A stretch of 64,000 bases of DNA, from contig NZ_ALOU01000035.1 of the NCBI RefSeq assembly GCF_000292345.1, positions 20,377 to 84,376 of the forward strand, given 5' to 3'. Under the pieces are notes generated by a model. That model did not search any database and was not told the origin of the DNA. It saw only the letters and a list, made by a program, of their open reading frames with translations. Both the position numbers and the translations under genes were made by a program. Shown here one piece after another: positions 35,407 to 45,114 of the stretch. Position 1 is the stretch's first letter, and the number at the start of each line of letters is the position of its first letter. The stretch is from Cupriavidus sp. BIS7 (GTDB lineage Bacteria > Pseudomonadota > Gammaproteobacteria > Burkholderiales > Burkholderiaceae).

Positions 35407-36642
35407 CTACTCCCGGGCCAGCACGCCAGTCAGCGCCGGGTCATTGCCCGGACCATGCACGCAGCTGACGCCGGCGGGGTCATAGATGCGGGCCACGCAG
35501 CCATTGCAGCTATCGCAGGCAGAATGCGTCACGGTGCCGTCGCGCCAGTGCGCGACCAGCGCCGGGTCGTGGATCAGTGCGCGGGCCAGGGCGATGCAAT
35601 CGAAGCCCTCGCCCATCAGGCGGCCTACGTTGTCCAGCGACTTGACGCCGCCGACATACGCCAATGGCATCTTCACCGCCTGCCGCACCACGCGTGAAGC
35701 CTCCAGAAAGTACATCTCGCGGAATACCAGGTTGCGCGGCGTGCGTTTTTCCAGCATGTCGATGCCGAACCGCGCCATCGCATTCGGTGCGGCAGCCCGC
35801 ATCTGCGCGGTCGGCATCGGGCTGCCGAACAACGCCCATGGGCTTTCCACGTTGCGCCCGCCGCTCAGCGTCAGCAGATCGGCGCCCTCCGCCTCCAGGA
35901 TGCGCGCCATCGCCGCCGAATCCGCTGGCGTGTTGCCGCCGGGCACGCCATCGCTGACGCTGATCTTGCAGCCAACCGCCATCCCTGCGCCGACGGCATC
36001 CTTGACCTGCTGCAGCACTATTGCCGGAAAGCGCGTGCGATTCTCGACGCTGCCGCCAAACGCATCGCGCCGCCGGTTGCTGAGCGGGGACAGAAACTGA
36101 TTGAGCAGGTAGCCGTGGCCCATATGGATTTCCACGGCATCGAAGCCCGCCTCGCGCGCCAGCCGCGCCGCCAGCGCAAAATCGGCCGCCACCCGCGCCA
36201 TATCCGGCTCGCGCATCGCGCGCTGGAAATACACGCCATGCATCATGCCGAACGCATTGATGCCTGACGACGCGCTGCCCGGCGCACGGCTGCCGCCGTG
36301 GCGCATGGTGGTGAAGGACCCGGCATGGGTGATCTGCAGGCAGGCCGCCGCGCCTTCGCGGTGCACGGCATCGGTCAGCACGCGCAGGTGCGGCACCTGC
36401 TCGGCCCGCATGCTGATCTGATGTGCGAACGTCAGACCGTTGTCGGCCACTGCGGCATACGCCACGGTGGTCATGCCCACGCCGCCTGCGGCCAAGTCCC
36501 GGTGGTGCTTCACCAGCGCCTGCGTCGGCAGGCCATGCGGTGTCATCCCTTCGTTTGCACCGGCCTTGATAAAGCGGTTGCGCAGCGTCAGCGGGCCGAT
36601 GCGGACGGGCTCAAAGGCCACGGCGGCCGTGGATGGAGTCAT
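35407..36642 (-). CDS. Old Yellow Enzyme-type FMN oxidoreductase with C-terminal Fe-S cysteines
   Basis: 411 residues: FMN TIM barrel with FEPVRIGPLTLRNRFIKAG, VEIHMGHGYLLNQFLSPLSNRR and LAYVGGVKS...GFDCIALARALIHDP. It ends with CDSCNGC and a fourth Cys 11 residues later, the [4Fe-4S] pattern of 2,4-dienoyl-CoA reductase, TMADH and BaiCD/BaiH. The C-terminal FAD/NAD(P)H domain of those enzymes is absent. In a steroid operon it could reduce a steroid C=C bond, as BaiCD-type enzymes do on bile acids (inference). Start at 36642, 7 bases after the RND stop. Confidence 0.82.
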   Translation of the reverse strand: MTPSTAAVAFEPVRIGPLTLRNRFIKAGANEGMTPHGLPTQALVKHHRDLAAGGVGMTTVAYAAVADNGLTFAHQISMRAEQVPHLRVLTDAVHREGAAACLQITHAGSFTTMRHGGSRAPGSASSGINAFGMMHGVYFQRAMREPDMARVAADFALAARLAREAGFDAVEIHMGHGYLLNQFLSPLSNRRRDAFGGSVENRTRFPAIVLQQVKDAVGAGMAVGCKISVSDGVPGGNTPADSAAMARILEAEGADLLTLSGGRNVESPWALFGSPMPTAQMRAAAPNAMARFGIDMLEKRTPRNLVFREMYFLEASRVVRQAVKMPLAYVGGVKSLDNVGRLMGEGFDCIALARALIHDPALVAHWRDGTVTHSACDSCNGCVARIYDPAGVSCVHGPGNDPALTGVLARE

Positions 36643-36649
36643 GATGGGC

Positions 36650-39118
36650 TCAGGCTTCAACGCGCTCTCCGGCGATACCTGCTTCCGGCTGCCACGCGCC
36701 GTGGCCGCCGCGCCGCACCCGCGCACGCTCCTCGGCCTCCACGCCCAGCCACGCTGCCAGTGCCGGCAACAGCGACACCGCGCCGAACAGGTTCACCAGG
36801 AACATGAACGCCAGCAGAATGCCCATATCGGCCTGGAACTTCAGCGCGGCAAACGCCCAGGTGCCCACGCCGATGAACATCGTCAGCGCCGTGAACAGTG
36901 CCGCCGAGCCGCGCTGGCGCATTGCCTCGGCAAACGCCTGCGGCAGGTTCTGGCCTTCTTCGCGGATCTGGTGCTGGATGCGTTCGTACAGGTAGATGCC
37001 GTAGTCCACCCCGACGCCAACGCCGAGCGTGATGACCGGCAGCGTGGACACCTTCAGACCGATGCCCAGCCGCGCCATCAGCGCATTGCACAGTACGGAC
37101 ACCAGCGTCAGCGGCACGATGATGCACAGCACAGCGCGCCACGAGCGGAACGTCAGCAGGCACAGCAGCGTGATCGCGCCGAAGATCGACAGCAGCATGG
37201 CCACCTCGGCCTGCTCCACCGCCTCGTTGGTGGCCGCCATCACGCCGATATTGCCGCCAGCCAGACGGAATGCCACGTTGGGCGTCTTGTCCTCGGCAGT
37301 AAAGCGGCGGATCTCGCGGATGATGTGGGCGATGGATGCGCCTTCATGATTGGCCGTGTAGATCAGCACCTGGATGGCCTGGCAGTTCGGCGTGTTCATG
37401 CCGTTGTCCGGGTCGAAGGCCTTGGCGCCCTGGCTCAGGCCATCGCTGCTGCGCGGCAGCGCCTCCCAGCGCGGATTGCCCTCGTTGAAGGCGCCGATCA
37501 CCACCTTGGCCAGCGACGACACGCTCACCACCGACTGCACGCCGGACACGCCACGCATATGCATCTCGAAGCGTTCCACGGCGCTCATGACCGGGTAATG
37601 CAGGCAGGCGTCGTCGAAGCCCGTGGGCTCCACCACCACGGTCAGTGCATCCGAGCCGATGTTGTACTGGTTGACCACGGCACTGCTGTCGCGGTTGTAG
37701 CGCGAATCGGCACGCAGTTCAGGGGCGCCGCTGCCCACATCGCCAATCTTCAGGTTGCGCGATTCGACGGCACCAATGCCCAGCAGCACCAGCGCAACAG
37801 CAAACACCCCCAGCGCCGGCGCCGGCCGTGCCAGCGCGCCGAACCTGCGCCACGCGCCTTGCGCGCCGCCCTTCGCGCCACGCGCACGCGCCGCCGCCAG
37901 CGCGGACGGCTCCAGCTTGGTATAGGACAGCAGGATCGGCAGGAACACCTTGTTGGTCACGATCATCAGCAGCACGCCCAGGCAGGCGGTAATGCCAAGC
38001 TCGCGCACAATGTCGATCTCGATGCGCATGATCACCATGAAGCCCAGCGCATTGGTCAGCAGCGCCACGGTACCGGGGATAAACAGCTTGCGGAACGCTG
38101 CACTGGCGCTGGCGAGCGGGCTGTGCCCCTGCACCAGTTCCTGCTTCCAGGCATTGGTCATCTGCACCGCGTGCGAAACACCGATCGAGAAGATCAGGAA
38201 CGGCACCAGGATCGACATCGGGTCGATGCCGTAGCCCAGCAGCGGCAACAGCCCCAGCAGCCAGCCCACCGGCAGCAGTGCCACCACCAGCGCCAGCAGC
38301 GTGGTGCGCAGCGAACGCGTATAGAGCCACAGCAGCAGCGCCGTCACCACAAAGGCCAGCGCAAAGAAGCCCATCACGCCGGCAATGCCCTCCTCCACGT
38401 CGCCAACCAGCTTGGCGAAGCCGACGATATTGACATCGACGTCGGTGCCGCCGAACTCGGCACGCAGCTTCTCCAACTGGCGCGCAACAGAGCTATAGTC
38501 GATGGTCTTGCCGGTGGCCGGGTCCGTATCGCGCAGTTCGGCACGGATCAGCGCGGACTTCAGGTCATTGCTGACAAGTCGTCCGATCTGGCCGGAGCGC
38601 GCCACGTTGCGCCGCACGCGGTCCAGTTCATCGGGCTGGCCCGAGAAGCGTCCCGGCACCACCACATCGCCGCGAAAGCCCGCCTCGGTCACCTCGGTGT
38701 AGCGCACGTTCGGCGTGAACAGCGAGAACACGCGCGAGCGGTCCACGCCGGGGATGAAGAACACTTCATCGGTTGCACGGCGCAGCTTGTCCATGAACGC
38801 TGCGTTGTAGATATCGCCGTCGCCCTTCCAGCGCAGGCTGACCAGCACCGTGTTGGCGCCGGAGAACGTGGTGGCGTACTTGGTGAACACCTGCATGTAC
38901 GGATGCTGCAGGGGAATCATCTTGTTGAAGCCGGGATCGAGCCGCAGCCGCGTGGCGGAAAAGCCGAGCGCCACGGTAACAGCCAGGCACAGCACCAGCA
39001 GCACGCGGCGCCAGCGCATCAAGAGGCTTGCGCAGGTGTCGACAAGGCGGCCGGCGTTGCCGCTACGGCTGCTATGGCCACTTTGCCCGATCGGGCCAGA
39101 GGATTGGGGGCGTTTCAT
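36650..39118 (-). CDS. RND/MMPL-superfamily permease
   Basis: 822 residues with two symmetrical halves: one N-terminal membrane helix plus a large periplasmic loop, then five or six helices, repeated. SSD-type stretches include GIAGVMGFFALAFVVTALLLWLY and GVGVDYGIYLYERIQHQ (the RND Asp of helix 4 in GVDYG). This HpnN/MMPL-like type works without a classical adaptor and moves hydrophobic or lipid compounds. Paired with a YCF48 protein, as commonly seen in proteobacterial steroid-degradation loci. A role in steroid or intermediate transport is an inference from context. Confidence 0.87.
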   Translation of the reverse strand: MKRPQSSGPIGQSGHSSRSGNAGRLVDTCASLLMRWRRVLLVLCLAVTVALGFSATRLRLDPGFNKMIPLQHPYMQVFTKYATTFSGANTVLVSLRWKGDGDIYNAAFMDKLRRATDEVFFIPGVDRSRVFSLFTPNVRYTEVTEAGFRGDVVVPGRFSGQPDELDRVRRNVARSGQIGRLVSNDLKSALIRAELRDTDPATGKTIDYSSVARQLEKLRAEFGGTDVDVNIVGFAKLVGDVEEGIAGVMGFFALAFVVTALLLWLYTRSLRTTLLALVVALLPVGWLLGLLPLLGYGIDPMSILVPFLIFSIGVSHAVQMTNAWKQELVQGHSPLASASAAFRKLFIPGTVALLTNALGFMVIMRIEIDIVRELGITACLGVLLMIVTNKVFLPILLSYTKLEPSALAAARARGAKGGAQGAWRRFGALARPAPALGVFAVALVLLGIGAVESRNLKIGDVGSGAPELRADSRYNRDSSAVVNQYNIGSDALTVVVEPTGFDDACLHYPVMSAVERFEMHMRGVSGVQSVVSVSSLAKVVIGAFNEGNPRWEALPRSSDGLSQGAKAFDPDNGMNTPNCQAIQVLIYTANHEGASIAHIIREIRRFTAEDKTPNVAFRLAGGNIGVMAATNEAVEQAEVAMLLSIFGAITLLCLLTFRSWRAVLCIIVPLTLVSVLCNALMARLGIGLKVSTLPVITLGVGVGVDYGIYLYERIQHQIREEGQNLPQAFAEAMRQRGSAALFTALTMFIGVGTWAFAALKFQADMGILLAFMFLVNLFGAVSLLPALAAWLGVEAEERARVRRGGHGAWQPEAGIAGERVEA

Positions 39119-39156
39119 GATCGTTCTCGCAATCGCAATCGTTCAGGCGGGGGGAT

Positions 39157-40119
39157 TCAGCGGGCGGCAGCCAGCGTCAGGCCGGCAATGCCATCGTCGC
39201 CGCCCAGCGCCAGCGTGTCCTTGGTAGCCAGGGCCAGCGCGGCAAGGGTCTGCGGGCTGCCGGCCGGCAACGCGGCGAAGTGGCGCCCGCCATCGGCGGA
39301 CAGCACCAGCGTGCCGCCCTGCCCGGCCAGCACGACGCGGCCGTCGGGCAGTTCGATACCGCCAAAGAAGGATGTCTTGAGGCCGGTTTCGGCCGGCTGC
39401 CAGCTAGTGCCGAAGTCCTCGCTGCGCAGTACGTTGCCACGCATGCCGAACGCCAGCCACGCGCCGTCGCGCAGCGGCAGCGCGCCATACAGCGAGCCTT
39501 CGTACGGCACCTTCACGGTTTCCCAGTGGCCGCCGTTATCGGTCGAGCGCATCACCAGCCCGCCCTCGCCAACCAGCATCAGGCGTCCTTGCGTGTCGCC
39601 AGACAAGGCATTGAGATGGCGGTCCTGCATGGCCTTGTCGGCGGCGTCCTGCCAATGTTTGCCCTGGTCGCGCGAAACCAGGAAGCGGCCAAAGCTGCCG
39701 ACCGCGAACCACGGTCCTTCGCGCAGTGCCCACGCACCGAGCAGCGGGTCCGATGACTGCGTGTCGAAGGCCGTCTGCTGCCAGTGCCCGCCGCCGTCCT
39801 CGGTGCGCAGAATCCAGCCGCTGTGCCCCACCGCCACGCCATGCTGGCTGTCCGCAAAAGCAACTTGCGTCAGTGTGGCGCCTTGCGGCTGCTCCACAAC
39901 GGCACCGCGCCAGTTGCGGCCCTGGTCATCGCTCAGCAGGATCTTGCCGCGCTCGCCCACGGCCACCAGCCGATCGCCGGCACGCGCAATACCATTGATC
40001 TGCAGGCCGTCGGGCCGCAGCGCCGTGGCCGGGAACGGCGGCAGCGGACGCGGGGCAAAGGCCCAGACCGCAGTGCCAAGTACCGCCAGTGACATGGCGA
40101 TGCCGATCAGTCGTTTCAT
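39157..40119 (-). CDS. Exported YCF48/BNR-repeat beta-propeller protein
   Basis: 320 residues: signal peptide (MKRLIGIAMSLAVLGTAVWA), then about six propeller blades with repeats of the type VAVGERGKILLSDDQGRNW, VAVGHSGWILRTEDGGGHW, AVGSFGRFLVSRDQGKHW, LVGEGGLVMRSTDNGGHW and LAFGMRGNVLRSEDFGTSW. HCF136/YCF48 proteins are assembly factors in plants; here it is a periplasmic partner for the RND permease gene that follows after 38 bases. GGAGGAGACAAC precedes its ATG. Confidence 0.88.
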   Translation of the reverse strand: MKRLIGIAMSLAVLGTAVWAFAPRPLPPFPATALRPDGLQINGIARAGDRLVAVGERGKILLSDDQGRNWRGAVVEQPQGATLTQVAFADSQHGVAVGHSGWILRTEDGGGHWQQTAFDTQSSDPLLGAWALREGPWFAVGSFGRFLVSRDQGKHWQDAADKAMQDRHLNALSGDTQGRLMLVGEGGLVMRSTDNGGHWETVKVPYEGSLYGALPLRDGAWLAFGMRGNVLRSEDFGTSWQPAETGLKTSFFGGIELPDGRVVLAGQGGTLVLSADGGRHFAALPAGSPQTLAALALATKDTLALGGDDGIAGLTLAAAR

Positions 40120-40191
40120 GTTGTCTCCTCCGGATGGAGAGGCAGGCGGCAGGCGGCCTCGTAACGGGCCGTTCCTTGCCCCGGCCTGTGA

Positions 40192-41394
40192 TTACAGGAT
40201 GTCGAACAGCGCGGCGGCACCCATGCCGCCACCGATGCACATGGTCACCACGGCCTGCTTCACGCCGCGGCGCCGGCCTTCGATCAGCGCGTGCGCGGTC
40301 ATGCGAGCGCCCGACATGCCGAACGGATGACCGACCGAGATCGCGCCGCCGTTGACGTTCAGGCGCGCATCGGGAATGCCAAGCTGCTGCTGGCAATACA
40401 GCACCTGGCACGCAAACGCCTCGTTCAGCTCCCACAGGCCAACGTCGGCCACGGTCAAGCCATGGCGGGCCAGCAGCTTGGGCACGGCGAATACCGGACC
40501 AATGCCCATCTCGTCTGCCGCGCAGCCCGCTACCGCCATGCCACGGAAGCGGCCCAGCGGGCGCAGGCCGCGCTGGCGCGCCTCGTCGCCGCTCATCAGC
40601 ATCACGGCCGCCGCGCCGTCCGAAAGCTGGGAGGCATTGCCAGCGGTGATGTGCTCGCCCTGGGAAATCACCTGCCCGCCGCTCCAGACCGGCTTCAGTG
40701 ACGCCAGGCTTTCTCCGGTGGTGTCGGGCCGGTTGCATTCGTCTCGATCAAGCCGGACGGTCTCGTGGCCGGTCAGCACGCCAGCCTTGTCGAACAGCGC
40801 GCGCCGCGTTTCCAGCGGCACGATCTCGTCGTCGAACGCGCCGCGACGCTGGGCGTCCGCCGTACGCTGCTGGCTGCGCCACGCATAGGCGTCCTGTTCC
40901 GCGCGGCTGATGCCGTAGCGGCGCGCCACCACCTCGGCGGTCTCGATCATCGCCATGTAGGCCGCCGGCTGCCGGGCCAGCACCGCTTCGGACTGCGCGC
41001 GATAGCTGTTCTTGTGCTTGTTCTGCGTGAGGGAAATGGATTCCACGCCGCCGGCCACGATGATGTCGGCCTCGCCGCACTGGATCGCGCGGGCACCTGC
41101 GGCAATGGTCATCAGGCCGGAGCCGCACATGCGGTCCATGGTCATGCCGGGCACACTGTCCGGCAGACCGGCCGCCACCGCGCACAGGCGGCCAAGGTTG
41201 TAGCCCTGGGTGCCCTGCTGCGCGGCCGCGCCAATCAGCACGTCCTCCACGGCGGCAGGGTCCACGCCCGCGCGCTCCACCACTGCGCGCACCACGTGGC
41301 CGCCCAGCACTGGCGCCTCTGTATCGTTGAACGCTCCGCGGAAGGCCTTGCCGATCGGCGTACGCGCGACGGCAACGATGACTGCGTCTTTCAT
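40192..41394 (-). CDS. Acetyl-CoA acetyltransferase / thiolase
   Basis: 400 residues. Nucleophile Cys90 in [31 protein letters not shown] with the catalytic His and CIGGGMG with the second Cys near the C-terminus. A degradative-type thiolase that cleaves 3-ketoacyl-CoA. It is distinct from the FadA6 orthologue in the same operon and may serve side-chain or late ring-fragment steps. Start at 41394 follows AGAGGGAATCGAGC. 13 bases downstream of the MaoC gene. Confidence 0.9.
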   Translation of the reverse strand: MKDAVIVAVARTPIGKAFRGAFNDTEAPVLGGHVVRAVVERAGVDPAAVEDVLIGAAAQQGTQGYNLGRLCAVAAGLPDSVPGMTMDRMCGSGLMTIAAGARAIQCGEADIIVAGGVESISLTQNKHKNSYRAQSEAVLARQPAAYMAMIETAEVVARRYGISRAEQDAYAWRSQQRTADAQRRGAFDDEIVPLETRRALFDKAGVLTGHETVRLDRDECNRPDTTGESLASLKPVWSGGQVISQGEHITAGNASQLSDGAAAVMLMSGDEARQRGLRPLGRFRGMAVAGCAADEMGIGPVFAVPKLLARHGLTVADVGLWELNEAFACQVLYCQQQLGIPDARLNVNGGAISVGHPFGMSGARMTAHALIEGRRRGVKQAVVTMCIGGGMGAAALFDIL

Positions 41395-41407
41395 GCTCGA
41401 TTCCCTC

Positions 41408-41863
41408 TTAGAAGTAGTAGCGGCTGATGGTTTCAACCACGCAGGCCGGTTTGTCCTCGCCCTCGATTTCCACCGTCATGCGCACCACCGACTGCACGCC
41501 CCCCGGCAACGTCTCGGCCCGCACCAGTTCGCCCACGCCACGCACACGCGCGCCCACGCGCACCGGTGCCGGAAAGCGAACCTTGTCGCACCCGTAGTTG
41601 ACCCCCCACTTCATGCCCTCCACCGTCACCAGCTCCGGCAGGAACTGGTTGACCAGCGCCAGCGTCAGGTAGCCATGGGCGATGCACGCGCCAAACGGGC
41701 CGTTGGCGGCGCGTTCCGGATCGACGTGCAGCCACTGATGGTCGCCAGTGGCATCGGCAAACTGGTTGATCTGGACCTGCGTGATCCGCGTCCAGGCGCT
41801 CTCGCCAAGGCGTTGGCCGACGGCGTTGTGGATCTCATCGGCCGAACGGAAAATTCGCGGCAT
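41408..41863 (-). CDS. MaoC-like enoyl-CoA hydratase (hotdog fold)
   Basis: 151 residues of the MaoC dehydratase family: [26 protein letters not shown] (hydratase-2 motif with catalytic Asp and His), [20 protein letters not shown]. It hydrates or dehydrates enoyl-CoA esters in steroid beta-oxidation. The start at 41863 has TTTGGAGGTGCAG just before; the longer frame begins at a poor TTG. In the middle of the steroid operon. Confidence 0.9.
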   Translation of the reverse strand: MPRIFRSADEIHNAVGQRLGESAWTRITQVQINQFADATGDHQWLHVDPERAANGPFGACIAHGYLTLALVNQFLPELVTVEGMKWGVNYGCDKVRFPAPVRVGARVRGVGELVRAETLPGGVQSVVRMTVEIEGEDKPACVVETISRYYF

Positions 41864-41917
41864 CTGCACCTCCAAAGTTGTCCTGCATACCTGCCGCGCG
41901 TCACCTGCCTTGCGCGC

Positions 41918-42730
41918 TCAGGCCCTCTGACTGCTTACCGGCAGCACTTCGCCCGTCATGTACGACGCGTAGTCGCTCGCCAGAAACACCATCACGTTGG
42001 CCACTTCCCACACCTCCGCGGCACGCCCGAACGCCTCGCGCTCGCTCAACTGCCGCAGCAGGTCGGCCGGTGCCGACTTCTTCAGGAAGTCGTGCAGCGC
42101 GATGCTTGGCGCCACAGCGTTGATGCGCACGCCGAACTCGGCGGCCTCCATCGCGCTGCAGCGCGTCAGCGCCATCACGCCAGCCTTGGCGGCCGCGTAA
42201 TGGGACTGCTCCTTCTGCGCGCGCCAGCCAAGCACGGACGCGTTGTTGACGATGGCCCCGCGCCCGCGTGCCTGCATGTGCGGGAGCATGGCCCGCGTCA
42301 TGCGGAAAGTGCCAGTGAGGGAAATATCGATCACGCGCGACCACTCGGCATCGTCCATCTCGACTAGGCGCCGGGAGCCGCCAAGGCCGGCGTTGTTGAT
42401 CAGTACGTCCGTGCCGTCCAGCGCTTCCTCTGCCGCCGCCACAAGTGCGCGCACCTGCTCTTCCTTCGAGACATCGCAGACCTGCCCGTGGATCGCCTGC
42501 AGCCCGGTCTCGTCGCGCAGGCGCGCCACCGCTTCTTCCAGCCGCTTCTGGTGGATGTCGGAAATCATCAGCGCGCGGCAGCCCTCCTCCGCGCAGCGGC
42601 GCGCAGCCGCAAAGCCGATGCCCGCGCCAGCGGCCGCCGTGATCAGCACGCTCTTGCCGGCCAGCAGTTGATGGCCGGGCACGTAGGCCGGCGGGTGGAT
42701 CGTTTGGAAGCTTTCGGTTTGCAGGGTCAT
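41918..42730 (-). CDS. ipdF: IpdF-type short-chain dehydrogenase (steroid C/D-ring pathway)
   Basis: 270 residues: Rossmann motif ITAAAGAGIGFAAARR, NNAGLGG, and catalytic Ser/Tyr/Lys in VNNASVLGWRAQ and SHYAAAKAGVMALTRCSA. The region from NNASVLGWRAQ to the C-terminal SYMTGEVLPVSSQRA is nearly that of mycobacterial IpdF (Rv3559c) as I recall it. IpdF acts on the hydroxy/keto group of HIP-CoA-derived intermediates. Its ATG overlaps the stop of the FadE30 gene upstream by 4 bases (ATGA). Confidence 0.88.
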   Translation of the reverse strand: MTLQTESFQTIHPPAYVPGHQLLAGKSVLITAAAGAGIGFAAARRCAEEGCRALMISDIHQKRLEEAVARLRDETGLQAIHGQVCDVSKEEQVRALVAAAEEALDGTDVLINNAGLGGSRRLVEMDDAEWSRVIDISLTGTFRMTRAMLPHMQARGRGAIVNNASVLGWRAQKEQSHYAAAKAGVMALTRCSAMEAAEFGVRINAVAPSIALHDFLKKSAPADLLRQLSEREAFGRAAEVWEVANVMVFLASDYASYMTGEVLPVSSQRA

Positions 42731-43929
42731 GACTGTCCTCTTGCCTCGCGGGGCATGCCGAGCCCACGCTCGGCGATGATGTTGAGCTGGATTTCGTTGG
42801 TGCCGGCGTAGATCGTGTCGGCGCGGGAGAACAGCGCCATCTGCTGCAGGCGTGTGCGGCGCGTATCGCCGCCGTCGAGCACGTTGGCAAGCGGCCCCAG
42901 CACGTCCAGCGCAAGCTGTCCGAGGTCGCGATGCCAGTTGGACCAGTAGTACTTGTAGATCAGCGCCTCGCGCTGCAGTGCCGTGCCACCGTCATGGTCT
43001 GCCTGCGCCGAGCAGGCCAGCATGCGCAGCGCGTTGGCGCGCATCACGCGCAGACCGGCCCAGGCGCGTGCAATGCGATGACGCACCACCGCATCGCGGC
43101 TGGCGCCGTTGGCGCGCGCCGTCTCGGCCACCCACTCAAGCTCATGCGTGAACTGCATCTGCTGGCCCAGCGTGGAAATGCCGCGCTCGAAGCCGAGCAG
43201 CGCCATCGCAATGCGCCAGCCGTCGCCGGGCTCGCCGATCACATCGGCGGCTGCCGCACGCGCACCATCGAAGAACACCTCGTTGAATTCGGCGCCGCCG
43301 CCCATCTGCCGGATCGGGCGGATTTCGACGCCGGGCTGGTCCAGCGGCAGCATCAGGAAGATCAGGCCCTTGTTGCCGTGCGATCCCGGCTCGCTGCGCG
43401 CCAGCACGAAGGTCCAGTCCGAATCATGCGCGAGCGACGTCCACACCTTCTGTCCGCTGACCAGCCAGTCACCGCTGGCCGCATCGCGCACGGCGCGCGT
43501 GCGCACATTGGCAAGATCCGATCCGGCGCCCGGCTCCGAGTAGCCCTGGCACCAGAACGTGGTGCCCGCGCGGATGCCCGGCAGCAGGCGCGCCTTCTGG
43601 TCGTCCGTGCCGAAGGCGATCAGCGTTGGGCCGATCAGCCCTTCGCCGATATGGCCCATGCGGCCCGGGCCGCCCGCGCGCGCGTATTCCTCGTGAAAGA
43701 TCACCTGCTGCATCAGCGGCAGATCGCGCCCGCCAAGCGCCTGCGGCCAGCCCAGCGCTGTCCAGCCGCCTTCGGCCAGACGCCGTTCCCACGCCTTGCG
43801 CAGTTCTGGAAACGCTTCCTCGTCGCCGGGGCCGCCACGGTGCTTCAGGCAGGCGAACTCGCCGGCCAGGTTGGCCGCCATCCACGCAGCCACCTCGGCG
43901 CGGAATGCCAACTCTTCATTCGCTGTCAT
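42727..43929 (-). CDS. fadE30: FadE30-type acyl-CoA dehydrogenase
   Basis: 400 residues, full acyl-CoA dehydrogenase. Signature stretches AANLAGEFACLKHRGGPG, FWCQGYSEPGAGSDLANV, GQKVWTSLAHDSDW and TLGQQMQFTHELE closely follow FadE30 (Rv3560c), which dehydrogenates HIP-CoA. C-terminal FAD motif SRADTIYAGTNEIQLNIIAE. The start at 43929 follows GGAGTACAGC and overlaps the upstream dehydrogenase gene by 14 bases; longer starts at 43941 and 43947 are possible. Its immediate neighbour is ipdF, as in mycobacteria. Confidence 0.88.
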   Translation of the reverse strand: MTANEELAFRAEVAAWMAANLAGEFACLKHRGGPGDEEAFPELRKAWERRLAEGGWTALGWPQALGGRDLPLMQQVIFHEEYARAGGPGRMGHIGEGLIGPTLIAFGTDDQKARLLPGIRAGTTFWCQGYSEPGAGSDLANVRTRAVRDAASGDWLVSGQKVWTSLAHDSDWTFVLARSEPGSHGNKGLIFLMLPLDQPGVEIRPIRQMGGGAEFNEVFFDGARAAAADVIGEPGDGWRIAMALLGFERGISTLGQQMQFTHELEWVAETARANGASRDAVVRHRIARAWAGLRVMRANALRMLACSAQADHDGGTALQREALIYKYYWSNWHRDLGQLALDVLGPLANVLDGGDTRRTRLQQMALFSRADTIYAGTNEIQLNIIAERGLGMPREARGQS

Positions 43930-45097
43930 GCTGTACTCCATGTGCATGTCCGTCCGCCGGCCCATGTGCGTGGGCGGCGATGTACGCGAGCGCCGCGCCA
44001 GCGCCACCGAGCCAGCCGCTGGCGGCCTGCGCGCGCTTGAAATAGAGCTGCGGGTCGTACTCCCACGTGAAGCCGACCCCGCCGTGCAGCTGGATCGCTT
44101 CCTGCGCGCAGAAGCGCAGCGCGTCATCGGCCGCCACGCATGCGGCGGCGACATCGAGGCGGGCGGCACCGGCGTCGGCGCCATGCCATGCCTGGGCCGC
44201 CCCGTACACGGCGGAGCGTGCCGCCTCCACCAGCACCATCATTCGGGCACAGCGATGCTTGACCGCCTGGAACGACGCGATGGCACGCCCGAACTGAACG
44301 CGCTCGGACACATAGGCCACCGTCAGGTCCAGGCACTGCTGAGCGGCGCCAAGCTGCTCGGCCGCCAGCATCAACTTGCCATGCCACCATGCGTGGGCCA
44401 GCCCTGCTGCCGCAGCGTCACCGCGCACCAGGCATGCGTCGGCGCTGACGTGCAACCCATCCAGGCGCAGCGCAGCGAGGGGGCGCGTACGATCGAGCGA
44501 GTCGAGCGATTGCAATGCGAAGCGCGACTCCCCGACCAGCAAGGTCGGTTCCAGCACGAACAGCGCGGGTGCGCCATCGTCAAGCCGGGCCGGCACCAGC
44601 AGCCAGTCGGCGCCAGCGGCATCGGCAACCTGCGCGACGCTGCCGCGCAGCACGAAGCCCTGCGCATCGGCCTGTGCGGTGATGGAGACGCTGTCAAACT
44701 GGCAGCCGCCATCGTCCGGCAGCGCCACGGCGGCACGCGTTTCGCCGCAGGCAAGGCGTTCCAGCCATGGCGCACTGCCGTGTGTATCGAGGCTGGCCTG
44801 CAGTGCCGGTGCCGCCACGCAAACCGCGGACCAGAACGGCACGCACGCGAGCCGCTGGCCAAGCTGTTCCTGCAGCAGCACCAGTTCCGGCGCGCCGAGG
44901 CCCGCGCCGCCCACAGCCTCGGGCAGCGCAATGCCGCACCAGCCCAGTTCTGTGGAGATCGCGTGCCAGAGCGCTTCGTCATGAGCGGGACCCGCTTCGG
45001 TCGCACGCCGCACGGCCGCCGAGTCGCTTTGCGCGGCCAGGTAGTCGCGCGCGCTGTCGCGGATCATTTGCTGTTCGACGGAAATGGAGAGATCCAT
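43916..45097 (-). CDS. Acyl-CoA dehydrogenase, divergent partner subunit
   Basis: 393 residues: SISVEQQMIRDSARDYL, weakly conserved middle domain, then VQFGRAIASFQAVKHRCARM and AIQLHGGVGFTWEYDPQLYFKRA, typical of the beta-type partners in heteromeric steroid acyl-CoA dehydrogenases (FadE29/FadE33 kind). The start at 45097 is at the conserved MDLSIS. Overlap with the FadE30-type gene suggests a two-subunit enzyme. Which subunit supplies the catalytic Glu was not resolved by eye. Confidence 0.85.
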   Translation of the reverse strand: MDLSISVEQQMIRDSARDYLAAQSDSAAVRRATEAGPAHDEALWHAISTELGWCGIALPEAVGGAGLGAPELVLLQEQLGQRLACVPFWSAVCVAAPALQASLDTHGSAPWLERLACGETRAAVALPDDGGCQFDSVSITAQADAQGFVLRGSVAQVADAAGADWLLVPARLDDGAPALFVLEPTLLVGESRFALQSLDSLDRTRPLAALRLDGLHVSADACLVRGDAAAAGLAHAWWHGKLMLAAEQLGAAQQCLDLTVAYVSERVQFGRAIASFQAVKHRCARMMVLVEAARSAVYGAAQAWHGADAGAARLDVAAACVAADDALRFCAQEAIQLHGGVGFTWEYDPQLYFKRAQAASGWLGGAGAALAYIAAHAHGPADGHAHGVQHDSE

Positions 45098-45114
45098 GGC
45101 TGTCGCTCGATCGA

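Noticed and set aside
36440..40330. A 1296-codon open frame on the plus strand opposite the OYE, RND and YCF48 genes
   Set aside because: It is antisense to three well-supported proteins, is full of His/Arg/Gln low-complexity sequence and has no recognisable domain. Long antisense frames are common in GC-rich codon-biased DNA.
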